Part shown: positions 41,907 through 49,619 of the stretch, in pieces
Layout of the letters: each line of letters starts with the position of its first letter
Numbering within the stretch: position 1 is the stretch's first letter
Assembly: GCF_038562415.1 (NCBI RefSeq)
Contig: NZ_JBCFBA010000002.1
Span: 144,232-208,231, forward strand
Direction: 5' to 3'
Length of the DNA: 64,000 bases
DNA from: Solidesulfovibrio sp.
GTDB taxonomy: Bacteria > Desulfobacterota > Desulfovibrionia > Desulfovibrionales > Desulfovibrionaceae
Made by a program: the position numbers and the translations under genes
The notes under the pieces: model-generated
Seen by the model: only the letters and a program-made list of their open reading frames with translations
Told to the model about the DNA's origin: nothing
Databases searched by the model: none

Positions 41907-42953
41907 CTATTCTTCCTTGTGGATCCAATCCGAGGAAAAGTCCTCGATGCGCCTGGAAAGATGTTCCTTGAGCTTTTCGAGCAGCCGGGCTTCGATCTGG
42001 CGCACGCGCTCCCGGGTGATGCCGTATTTGGCCCCGATTTCCCGCAGGGTGACCGGGGAGTCCGACAGGATGCGGCTGTCGAGGAGGTCGAGTTCCTTGT
42101 CGCTCAGCGCGGGCCGGATGGTCTGGATGTGCTTGTCGAGCTGGTGGGAGATCTCGTCCCCGGCCAGGATCTCCTCGATGCCCGGGGTCAGCGCCGGCAG
42201 AAAATCCAGGCGGGTGGACGTGGAGTCGTCGCCGAGCGTCACGTCCAGGGACAGGTCGTTGCCGCTTAAGCGCTGGTCCATTTCCACGATGTCCGACTCG
42301 GTCACGTTGAGGGCTTCGGAGAGCTGGGAGGCGCTGGGGTCGAAGCCGAGCGACTGGAGCCGGTGGCGCTCCTTGTTGAGGTTGTAGAACAGCTTGCGCT
42401 GGGCTTGCGTGGTCCCGATCTTGACCATGCGCCAGTTGTCCATGATATATTTAAGGATATAGGCCTTGATCCAGTAGGCGGCGTAGTAGGAGAACTTGAT
42501 GCCCTTGTCCGGGTCGAATTTGGTCACGGCGCGCATGAGGCCCACGTTGCCTTCCTGGATGAGGTCAAGCACGTTTTGCATCCAGCGCCGCTGAAAGTCC
42601 ATGGCGATTTTGACCACCAGGCGCAGGTGGGAGGAAATGAGCCGAAAGGCGGCTTTCTGGTCGCCGGCGTCACGCACGCGCCGGGCCAGTTCCTGCTCCT
42701 CCTCCGGGGCGAGCATGGGGAATTTGGATATCTCGCGCAGGTACAGATGCAACGGGTCGCGCGTGGTCAGCGAACCGGCGCCGGCCGCCCGGGGGGCCGG
42801 CAGCCGGAAATCGTCCTCCGCGGGCTCGACGTCGATGACATCGTCAGCCCCGGAGTCGTCGAATTCCACGGGGTCGTCGTGATCCAGGTCCGCGTCGCTT
42901 GTCGAAATTACTTGATCGTCTTGTGGTTCCATCGGATAATGACCGGATTGCAT
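41907..42953 (-). CDS. rpoH: RNA polymerase sigma-32-type factor (RpoH-like)
   Basis: Group 3 sigma factor of about 348 residues, resembling heat-shock sigma-32. An acidic N-terminal stretch (to about 55) precedes region 1.2-2 (DPLHLYLREISKFPMLAPEEEQELARRV), then region 2.4 (FSYYAAYWIKAYILKYIMDNWRMVKIG). A region with AQRKLFYNLNKER follows, matching the RpoH box (QRKLFFNLR) that distinguishes this group. Region 4 with GITRERVRQIEARLLEKLKEHL is near the end. The start is uncertain: ATG 42953 or 42932, neither with a strong ribosome-binding site. In E. coli the protein directs chaperone genes. It is divergent from metH and heads a run with TPR and LolB-like lipoproteins. Confidence 0.88.
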   Translation of the reverse strand: MQSGHYPMEPQDDQVISTSDADLDHDDPVEFDDSGADDVIDVEPAEDDFRLPAPRAAGAGSLTTRDPLHLYLREISKFPMLAPEEEQELARRVRDAGDQKAAFRLISSHLRLVVKIAMDFQRRWMQNVLDLIQEGNVGLMRAVTKFDPDKGIKFSYYAAYWIKAYILKYIMDNWRMVKIGTTQAQRKLFYNLNKERHRLQSLGFDPSASQLSEALNVTESDIVEMDQRLSGNDLSLDVTLGDDSTSTRLDFLPALTPGIEEILAGDEISHQLDKHIQTIRPALSDKELDLLDSRILSDSPVTLREIGAKYGITRERVRQIEARLLEKLKEHLSRRIEDFSSDWIHKEE

Positions 42954-43128
42954 GGCGTGGTCAGGCCGCTTGGGGGAGGTTTCGGCGGATCGTTGCGCCA
43001 CCACCCGGAAGCGCCGTCTCGCACGTCTATCCTTTCCTGTAAAGTTTTGGTTTGTCCTTTTCAATGTTTTTCAGTAGACGGGCCGCGTTTCGCGTACGAC
43101 CCGACCGTTTGCAAGCAAAGGAGACCGC

Positions 43129-45537
43129 GTGGGCGATTTCAAGAAAGCGCTTGGCGACGAGGCCATCCTCGTCTTCGACGGGGCCATGGGCACCCTGCTC
43201 CAGGGCCGGGGGCTCGCCCCGGGACAGTCCCCGGAACTCTTCGGCCTGGCCCACCCCGAGGCCATCGTGGCCACCCACCGGGAATACATCGAAGCCGGTT
43301 CGCGGGTGGTGACCGCCAACACCTTCGGCGGCACGCGCTACAAGCTGCCGGCCGGCACGGACGTGACGGGGCTTAACCGCGAAATGGCCCGCCTGGCCCG
43401 CCGGGCCGCCGGGGACGCGGCCTTCGTCGCCGGTTCCGTCGGCCCCACCGGCCAGTTCGCGGCGCCGCTCGGCAAGGTGACGCTGGCCGAACTGGTGGAC
43501 GCCTTCGCCGAGCAGATCGCCGGCTTGGCCGACGGCGGCTGCGACCTGATCGTCGGCGAGACCCATTTCGACCTGGCCGAGGCCAAGGCCCTGGTGCTGG
43601 CCTGCCGCAAGGTCTGCCGCCTGCCGGTCGCCGTGTGCATGACCTTCGAGGGCTCGGCCAGCCTGACCGGCTCCCCGCCGGAAGTCTTCGCCGACGCCAT
43701 GGAGAATCTGGGCGTGGATCTCGTGGGCGTCAACTGCGGCGCCGGCCCGGACGACATGCGCCTGGTGGCCGAGGTCTTCTCCCGGCGCCTCAAAACGCCT
43801 TTTTTCGTCAAGCCCAACGCCGGCATGCCGCGCCTGGAGAACGGGCGCACGGTCTTCCCCATGGGGCCGGAGGAATTCGCCGAGAAAACCGCCCGCTTCG
43901 CCGATCTCGGGGCCAAGGCCCTGTCCGGCTGCTGCGGCACCACCCCGGCCCACATCGCCGCCCTGGCCCGCGCCCTTTCGGGGCGCTCCCGGGTGCGCGG
44001 CGCCGCCCCGGACCATCCGGTCCTGGCCGTGACCTCCCGGGCGCGTTCCGTGACCCTGGGCGGGGCGAGCCCCTGCGCCGTCATCGGCGAGCGCATCAAC
44101 CCCACGGGCAAGCCCGAACTGGCCGCCGAACTCGCGGCCGGGGAGTTCACCCGAGCCCTGGCCTTCGCCGAGGAGCAGGTCGCGGCCGGGGCGGGCATCC
44201 TCGACGTCAACGTGGGCGCGCCCATGGTCGACGAGACGGCTGTCCTGCCCGGGCTTTCCCTGGAGCTCACCAAGCGCCAGAGCGTGCCGCTTTGCCTCGA
44301 TTCCAACAACGCCGCGGCCCTGGCCGCCGCCTTGTGGGCCTCGCCGGCGACGCCGCTGGTCAACTCCATCAGCGGCGAGCCCGGCCGCATGGAACTGTTG
44401 GGCCCTCTGTGCCGCGACCACGGCGCGCCGTTCATTTTGCTGCCGCTTCAAGGCCGCAAGCTTCCGGTCACGGCCGCCGAGCGCCTGGCCATCATCGAGG
44501 CGCTCGTGGCCCAGGCCGAGTCCCTGGGCATCCCCCGGCGCCTGATCCTCGTCGACGCCCTGGCCCTGACCGTGTCCTCCAAGCCCGAGGCGGCCCTGGC
44601 CTGCCTGGAGACCATCCGCCACTGCCGGCAGGCCTGGGGCCTGCCCACCGTGCTCGGGCTGTCCAACATCTCCTTCGGATTGCCGGCGCGCGAGCTGGTC
44701 AACGCCGCCTTTTTCGCCATGTGCCTGGGCGCCGGCCTGGCCGGGGCCATCGCCAACCCCAACGTGTCGCGGCTGATGGAAACCGGAGCGGCCGGCGAGG
44801 TGCTGCTTGGCCGCGATCCGCAAGCCGGCCGGTTCATCGACCGCTACGCCGGCTGGAAGGCCGCCGCGCCGCAGGCCGCCGCCGCGGAGCGGGCCGTGGC
44901 CGAGGAGGCGGCCAGCCCCATCCGCCAGGCCGTCATCAAGGGCCGCAAGGCCGAACTCGACGGCCTCATCGACGCCGCCCTGGCCGAGGGCCGGGAAGCG
45001 GCGGCCATTTTGAGCGAGGAGCTCATCCCCGGCATCATGGACGTGGGCGAGCGCTACGAGCGCAAGGAATATTTCCTGCCCCAGCTCCTCGTCGCGGCCG
45101 AGGCCATGCGGGCCGGTTTCGAGCGCCTGGAGCCGCTGTTGACCGAGACCGCCGGGGCGCGCAAGGCCCGCATCGTCATGGCCACGGTGGAGGGCGACAT
45201 CCACGACATCGGCAAGAACATCGTGTGCCTGATGCTCAAAAACCACGGCTTCGAGGTCGTGGACCTCGGCAAGGACGTGCCGGCGTCGCGCATCGTGGCC
45301 GAGGCCGCCTCCCGCGACGCCGACGTTATCGGGCTTTCGGCGCTGATGACCACCACCATGGTGCGCATGGAGGACACGGTGCGCCTGGTCAGGGAGCAGG
45401 GCCTGCGGGCCAAGGTCATGGTCGGCGGGGCGGTGGTCACCGAGGCTTTCGCCCGGTCCATCGGCGCCGACGCCCACGCCGCGGACGCCGTGGACGCCGT
45501 GCGCCAGGCCAAGGGCCTGGTCGGCGCCAACGCCTAA
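43129..45537 (+). CDS. metH: Cobalamin-dependent methionine synthase lacking the reactivation domain
   Basis: Transfers a methyl group from methyltetrahydrofolate to homocysteine through cobalamin. The 802-residue chain holds the homocysteine domain (about 10-290; zinc Cys residues in VNCGAGP near 204 and GCCGTTP near 266), the pterin-binding domain (about 320-570, CAVIGERINPTGKPEL), the cobalamin cap (about 610-670) and the B12 domain with EGDIHDIGKNIV (DxHxxG, about 687-698). The fourth domain, which binds SAM and reactivates the cofactor, is absent, so a separate activase is probably needed. The GTG start has AAGGAG upstream. The gap to rpoH is only 175 bases and shows no cobalamin or SAM riboswitch that I can recognise. 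Confidence 0.95.
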   Translation: MGDFKKALGDEAILVFDGAMGTLLQGRGLAPGQSPELFGLAHPEAIVATHREYIEAGSRVVTANTFGGTRYKLPAGTDVTGLNREMARLARRAAGDAAFVAGSVGPTGQFAAPLGKVTLAELVDAFAEQIAGLADGGCDLIVGETHFDLAEAKALVLACRKVCRLPVAVCMTFEGSASLTGSPPEVFADAMENLGVDLVGVNCGAGPDDMRLVAEVFSRRLKTPFFVKPNAGMPRLENGRTVFPMGPEEFAEKTARFADLGAKALSGCCGTTPAHIAALARALSGRSRVRGAAPDHPVLAVTSRARSVTLGGASPCAVIGERINPTGKPELAAELAAGEFTRALAFAEEQVAAGAGILDVNVGAPMVDETAVLPGLSLELTKRQSVPLCLDSNNAAALAAALWASPATPLVNSISGEPGRMELLGPLCRDHGAPFILLPLQGRKLPVTAAERLAIIEALVAQAESLGIPRRLILVDALALTVSSKPEAALACLETIRHCRQAWGLPTVLGLSNISFGLPARELVNAAFFAMCLGAGLAGAIANPNVSRLMETGAAGEVLLGRDPQAGRFIDRYAGWKAAAPQAAAAERAVAEEAASPIRQAVIKGRKAELDGLIDAALAEGREAAAILSEELIPGIMDVGERYERKEYFLPQLLVAAEAMRAGFERLEPLLTETAGARKARIVMATVEGDIHDIGKNIVCLMLKNHGFEVVDLGKDVPASRIVAEAASRDADVIGLSALMTTTMVRMEDTVRLVREQGLRAKVMVGGAVVTEAFARSIGADAHAADAVDAVRQAKGLVGANA

Positions 45538-45625
45538 AAAAACAACTGGAAAGCGCCGGCCGCTTTGGATTAAACCGGCCCTGACGGGCGGTTGCCCGGC
45601 CGTCGCCCGACTTTCGGAGGATGTC

Positions 45626-46102
45626 TTGTTGCGCATACGCACCCTCGCATTGCTGCTGGCCTTGCTGACGCTGCCCGCCGTCCGGGCCGCCGGGCAGGAC
45701 GCCGGCCCCATCACCGGCCAGGGCGTGCTCGACGCCATCGTGGCCGCCCAGGGCAAGGTGGTGGTGGTCGACTTCTTCGCCTCCTGGTGCCGGCCGTGCC
45801 TGATGGAGATTCCGGACTTCATCGCCGCCCGCAAGCACTACCCGGCGGACAAGGTCGTGTTCCTCGGCATTTCGCTCGACCAGGACCAGGGCGAATATTT
45901 CCGGTTCGTCAAGCAGACGCCGTTCAATTTCCCGGTCCATCTGGCCGATCCGGACGTCATGGCCACTTTCGGCGTGAAAATGATCCCCAAGACGCTCATC
46001 TACGACGCCACGGGGCAGCAGGCCCTCAACCACGCCGGCTTCATGTCCGGCGACGAACTGAAGCGGGCCGTGGACAGCCTGCTTGCCGACACCGGGAAAT
46101 GA
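45626..46102 (+). CDS. Exported TlpA-like thioredoxin
   Basis: Periplasmic thiol-disulfide protein of 158 residues. A signal peptide (about 1-22) is followed by a thioredoxin fold with the active site WCRPC (Cys55 and Cys58), VVFLGISLDQDQGEYFRFV and a cis-Pro in VKMIPKTLIYD, typical of TlpA/ResA reductases. The start is TTG: two TTG codons stand in tandem (45626 and 45629) after CGGAGG, and the out-of-frame ATG at 45621 is not used. The stop overlaps the acetyltransferase start by four bases (ATGA). Confidence 0.88.
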   Translation: MLRIRTLALLLALLTLPAVRAAGQDAGPITGQGVLDAIVAAQGKVVVVDFFASWCRPCLMEIPDFIAARKHYPADKVVFLGISLDQDQGEYFRFVKQTPFNFPVHLADPDVMATFGVKMIPKTLIYDATGQQALNHAGFMSGDELKRAVDSLLADTGK

Positions 46103-46566
46103 GCGCCCTTTTCATCCGCAAGGCGCGTATCCAGGACGTCAAGCAGATCCACGCGCTTTTGATGCACTGCGCGCGCCAGGAATTCCTGCTGCCCCGGTCC
46201 TTCAACCAGCTCTACAGCCACCTGCGGGACTTCTTCGTCCTGGCCGGCCACGACGAACCGGGCATCCTGGGCTGCTGCGCCCTGTCCATCACCTGGGAGG
46301 ACATCGCCGAGATCCGCTCCCTGGCCGTGGAGGCGAGCATCCAGAAGCAGGGCTGGGGCGGCCGGCTGGTCGAGGCCTGCCTGTCCGACGCCGTGACCCT
46401 TGGCATCTACCGGGTTTTCACCCTGACCTACCGGCCCCATTTCTTCGAGCGCCTGGGGTTCGCCCCGGTGGAAAAGGAGAAGCTGCCGCAGAAGGTCTGG
46501 GCCGATTGCATCAACTGCCCCAAGTTTCCGGAGTGCGACGAGAACGCGCTCATCATGGAAATGTAG
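46099..46566 (+). CDS. Short ArgA-like GNAT N-acetyltransferase
   Basis: GNAT-fold acetyltransferase of 155 residues. The acetyl-CoA loop is SLAVEASIQKQGWGGRLVEACL (about 75-96), followed by YRPHFFERLGFAPVEKEKLPQKVW. A C-terminal DCINCPKFPECDENALIM segment (about 136-153) carries Cys residues typical, as I recall, of short N-acetylglutamate synthases that lack the kinase-like domain of E. coli ArgA. If so, it would start arginine biosynthesis. It overlaps the TlpA-like gene by four bases. The arginine role is inferred from the motif, as no arg genes are adjacent. Confidence 0.78.
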   Translation: MSALFIRKARIQDVKQIHALLMHCARQEFLLPRSFNQLYSHLRDFFVLAGHDEPGILGCCALSITWEDIAEIRSLAVEASIQKQGWGGRLVEACLSDAVTLGIYRVFTLTYRPHFFERLGFAPVEKEKLPQKVWADCINCPKFPECDENALIMEM

Positions 46567-46617
46567 GGGCGCACGAGGGCCGGCGGCCTGCGCCGCCGCG
46601 CCCAAGCGCGGGGAGAC

Positions 46618-47139
46618 ATGTCCGAAACGTTGCGCGAGGTCTTCGGGGAAGCGGCCGTGGCCGCCCGGGTGGCCGAACTGGGCCGCGAGGTCTCGGCCCA
46701 TTACGCCGGGGCGGGCGAGGTGGTCATGGTGGGCGTGCTCAAGGGCGCGCTGCCGTTCATGGCCGATTTGCTGCGGGCGCTGTCCTTCTGCCCGGTCCTC
46801 GATTTCGTGCGCCTGGCCAGCTACGGCGCCGGCACCTCCCCCGGCGAACTGCGCTTTCCGATGGACCTCGAAACCGACATCGCCGGCCGCCATGTGCTCG
46901 TGGTCGAGGACATCGTGGACACCGGCCGGTCCCTGGCCTACCTCCTGGACAGGCTGGCCAAGCGCAACCCGGCCAGCCTCAAGGTCTGCGCGCTGCTGGA
47001 CAAGGCCTACCGCCGCGAGGTGGACGTGGCCGTGGATTTCGTGGGATTCGCGGCCCCGCCCGTGTTTCTGGTCGGCTACGGCATGGATGTGGGGGAGCGG
47101 CTGCGGCGTCTGCGCGGCGTGTACGAACTGGTGCGGTAG
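46618..47139 (+). CDS. hpt: Hypoxanthine phosphoribosyltransferase
   Basis: Purine-salvage enzyme that joins hypoxanthine or guanine to PRPP. The 173-residue chain has VVMVGVLKGALPFMADLL (about 35-52) and the PRPP motif HVLVVEDIVDTGRSLAYLL (about 91-109), then VCALLDKAYRR and VDFVGFAAPPVFLVGYGMD, which fit the Hpt group. It starts at ATG 46618 with GGGGAG upstream, 51 bases after the acetyltransferase. Base preference cannot be confirmed. Confidence 0.92.
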   Translation: MSETLREVFGEAAVAARVAELGREVSAHYAGAGEVVMVGVLKGALPFMADLLRALSFCPVLDFVRLASYGAGTSPGELRFPMDLETDIAGRHVLVVEDIVDTGRSLAYLLDRLAKRNPASLKVCALLDKAYRREVDVAVDFVGFAAPPVFLVGYGMDVGERLRRLRGVYELVR

Positions 47140-47200
47140 CTTTCGGCCCCGGATTTGCAAGGGCATTCGCAAACCGTAACCACCATTGGGATGATGCGCC

Positions 47201-48199
47201 ATGATTGTCCAGTGCCCCAATTGCCGATCCAAGTTCAATCTGCCCGATGACAAGGTCGGACCCGACGGCGCCAAACTGCGGTGCGGCCAATGCCGCCACG
47301 TCTTTCACGTCGACGTGTCGGGGATGCCCGAATTCGAGGGCCTGACCGATTTCGACTTCCCCGACGACGTGGCCGAAACGCCCGCCGCTTCCCGGGCCGC
47401 GCCCAAGCCCGCGCCCCAGGCCAGCCTGCCCGACGACGACGTGCCCCCGGACCTGTTTCACTCCGAAACCTACGAGGGGCCGGCCGGCGCCGGGGACGAC
47501 GAGCCCGACGACGCCCCGGTCCGGCCGGGGTTCAGCCTCGACGACGTGGCCAACATTCCGCTGCCGGGCAGCTCGGCGTCAAAAGATCGACGCAAGCGCC
47601 TGGCCATCATCGTCGGTGCCGTGCTCGTCATCCTGGCGGCCACCGTCGCCGCCGTGATCTCCCTCGACTTGTGGCCCGGCCGCAAGGCGCCCAAGGACGC
47701 CGCCCAGCCGCCGGCGGCCACGGCCCCGGCCGAATCCGCCAAGCCCGCCGCCGACAAGGCCCCGCCCGCGCCCGAGGCGGCCGCCAAGAAGCCCGAGGAG
47801 ACGGCCAAGGTCAAGGACATCATGCTGCAAAACGTCCGCCAATACTACGTTTCCAACGAAAAGGCCGGACAGCTGTTCGTCATCGAGGGCAAGGCCGTCA
47901 ACAACTTCAAGACGCCCAAGGAAATGATCCGCATCGAGGCCAGCCTCTTCGACGAAAAGGGCGCCACGCTGTCCGCCCAGGAAGACCTGGCCGGCAACAC
48001 GGTTTCGCTGTTTCAACTCCAGGTCATGACCCGCGACGAGCTGAAAAACGCGCTGACCTCCCAGGTGGGGGTTTTAACCAACAACACCAACATCGCCCCG
48101 GGCGGCGAAACCCCGTTCATGGTCGTTTTTTTCGACCCGCCGGACGCGGTCAAGGAGTTCGGCGTCAAGGTGGTGGACGCCAAGGACCCGCCCCGGTAG
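47201..48199 (+). CDS. MJ0042 zinc-ribbon / DUF3426 membrane protein
   Basis: A 332-residue protein with an N-terminal zinc ribbon, MIVQCPNCRSKFNLPDDKV then LRCGQCRHVF (four Cys, residues 5-30). An acidic, Pro- and Ala-rich stretch follows (to about 125), then one membrane helix (RLAIIVGAVLVILAATVAAVIS, about 130-152), a linker rich in Ala, Pro and Lys, and a C-terminal DUF3426-type beta domain (about 205-332). The zinc ribbon would face the cytoplasm and the C-terminal domain the periplasm. Function is unknown; the architecture is common in Deltaproteobacteria. radA begins four bases after the stop. Confidence 0.85.
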   Translation: MIVQCPNCRSKFNLPDDKVGPDGAKLRCGQCRHVFHVDVSGMPEFEGLTDFDFPDDVAETPAASRAAPKPAPQASLPDDDVPPDLFHSETYEGPAGAGDDEPDDAPVRPGFSLDDVANIPLPGSSASKDRRKRLAIIVGAVLVILAATVAAVISLDLWPGRKAPKDAAQPPAATAPAESAKPAADKAPPAPEAAAKKPEETAKVKDIMLQNVRQYYVSNEKAGQLFVIEGKAVNNFKTPKEMIRIEASLFDEKGATLSAQEDLAGNTVSLFQLQVMTRDELKNALTSQVGVLTNNTNIAPGGETPFMVVFFDPPDAVKEFGVKVVDAKDPPR

Positions 48200-48203
48200 T
48201 CCC

Positions 48204-49547
48204 ATGGCGGCCAAGGCCAAGCGCATCTTCACCTGTTCGTCCTGCGGCGGCGTGGCGCCGACTTGGCGCGGCCAGTGTCCGCGTTGTGGCGAATGGAACA
48301 CCCTCGTCGAGGGCCTGGCCGGCCCGGGCAAGGCCGGCAAGGGGGCAGCCGGCCCCGCCGGCCTGCCCATTCCCCTGGGCGAGCATCCCGACGAGGATTT
48401 CCGTCCTTTTCCCACGGGCATCGAGGGCCTGGACCGGGTGCTCGGCGGCGGGCTGACCCCGGGCGGGGCGGTGCTGCTCGGCGGCGAGCCGGGCATCGGC
48501 AAGTCCACCATCCTGTTGCAGCTGGCTGGCCTGGCCGCCGCGGCCGGGCGGCGGGTGGTCTACGTCTCGGGCGAGGAGTCGCTGCCCCAGCTCAAGGCCC
48601 GGGCCGAACGCCTGGGCGTGCTGCACGAGGGCCTGCTCGCCGCCGCCACCACCGACGCCGGCGCGGCCGTGGACATCCTGGGCGCGAGCCCCCCGCCGGA
48701 CCTGGTCATCGTCGATTCCGTCCAGACCATGCACGCCACAGGCGTCGAGGGCGCGGCCGGCTCCGTGTCCCAGGTGCGCACCGTGGCCGCCTCGTGCGTG
48801 GAGGCGGCCAAGCGCGGCCAGGCCTGCCTGGTGCTGGTCGGCCACGTGACCAAGGACGGCCAGATCGCCGGCCCCAAGCTCCTGGAGCACATGGTCGACA
48901 CCGTGCTCTACCTCGAGGGCGAGCGGCGCCACCTGTTTCGCATCCTGCGGGTGCTCAAGAACCGCTACGGCCCCACCGACGAACTGCTCGTCATGGAGAT
49001 GCGCGAGCGGGGGCTGCGTGAGATCCCCGACCCGTCCACCTTTTTTTTGGGCGACCGCGACCCAGCCGTGTCCGGCTCGGCCGTGGTCATGGCCGTGGAG
49101 GGCCGGCGGCCCTTTGCCGTGGAGGTCCAGGCCCTGGCGGCCAAATCCTTCCTGTCCGTGCCGCGCCGGGCGGCGCTCGGGCTCGACGTCGGCCGGCTGC
49201 ATCTGCTTTTGGCCGTGCTGGAAAAGCGCCTGCGCCTAAACCTCGGCCAGGCCGACATCTACGCCAAAATCGGCGGCGGGCTCAGGATCCAGGACCCCGG
49301 CCTCGACTGCGGCATCGCCGCCGCCGTGCTGTCGTCGTTCTACGACCGGCCCCTGCCGGCCGGGGCGGTGCTGTGGGGCGAGGTGGACCTGTCGGGGCGC
49401 ATCCGGCCCGTGGCCGGCCACGACGGGCGGCTCAAGCAGGCCGAGCGCCTGGGCTACGGGCCGGTGCTGTGTCCCGACGCCGGCGGCCTGGGCCCCAGGG
49501 TGGACAACCTGGCCGAACTGGCGCGTCTGTTGTTCGCCAAGGGCTGA
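48204..49547 (+). CDS. radA: DNA repair ATPase RadA (Sms)
   Basis: Helicase-like RecA relative that drives branch migration in recombinational repair. The 447-residue chain has a zinc finger (FTCSSCGGVAPTWRGQCPRCGEW, about 8-30), Walker A GEPGIGKST (about 94-102), Walker B-type LVIVDS, the RadA signature KNRYGPTDEL (about 252-261) and a C-terminal Lon-protease-like fold. The ATG at 48204 has no obvious ribosome-binding site, and the upstream gene ends four bases before, so translation may be coupled. The trehalose operon follows. Confidence 0.95.
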   Translation: MAAKAKRIFTCSSCGGVAPTWRGQCPRCGEWNTLVEGLAGPGKAGKGAAGPAGLPIPLGEHPDEDFRPFPTGIEGLDRVLGGGLTPGGAVLLGGEPGIGKSTILLQLAGLAAAAGRRVVYVSGEESLPQLKARAERLGVLHEGLLAAATTDAGAAVDILGASPPPDLVIVDSVQTMHATGVEGAAGSVSQVRTVAASCVEAAKRGQACLVLVGHVTKDGQIAGPKLLEHMVDTVLYLEGERRHLFRILRVLKNRYGPTDELLVMEMRERGLREIPDPSTFFLGDRDPAVSGSAVVMAVEGRRPFAVEVQALAAKSFLSVPRRAALGLDVGRLHLLLAVLEKRLRLNLGQADIYAKIGGGLRIQDPGLDCGIAAAVLSSFYDRPLPAGAVLWGEVDLSGRIRPVAGHDGRLKQAERLGYGPVLCPDAGGLGPRVDNLAELARLLFAKG

Positions 49548-49599
49548 TCGATCCGCCTCGTGTGCGCGCTTTCGCTGTTTGACCTCGCCTGGTCTTTGC

Positions 49600-49619
49600 T
49601 GCATACAAATTCGTATGCA
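49600..49619. promoter_or_regulatory. Inverted repeat spanning the treZ start codon
   Basis: TGCATAC (49600-49606) and GTATGCA (49613-49619) flank AAATTC. The proposed treZ ATG (49615-49617) lies inside the right arm. It could be an operator for a regulator or an RNA hairpin hiding the start codon. The gene lacks a clear ribosome-binding site. Confidence 0.45.

Noticed and set aside
42954-43128. Cobalamin or SAM riboswitch upstream of metH
   Set aside because: Only 175 bases are available and no B12-box or SAM-box sequence was found.
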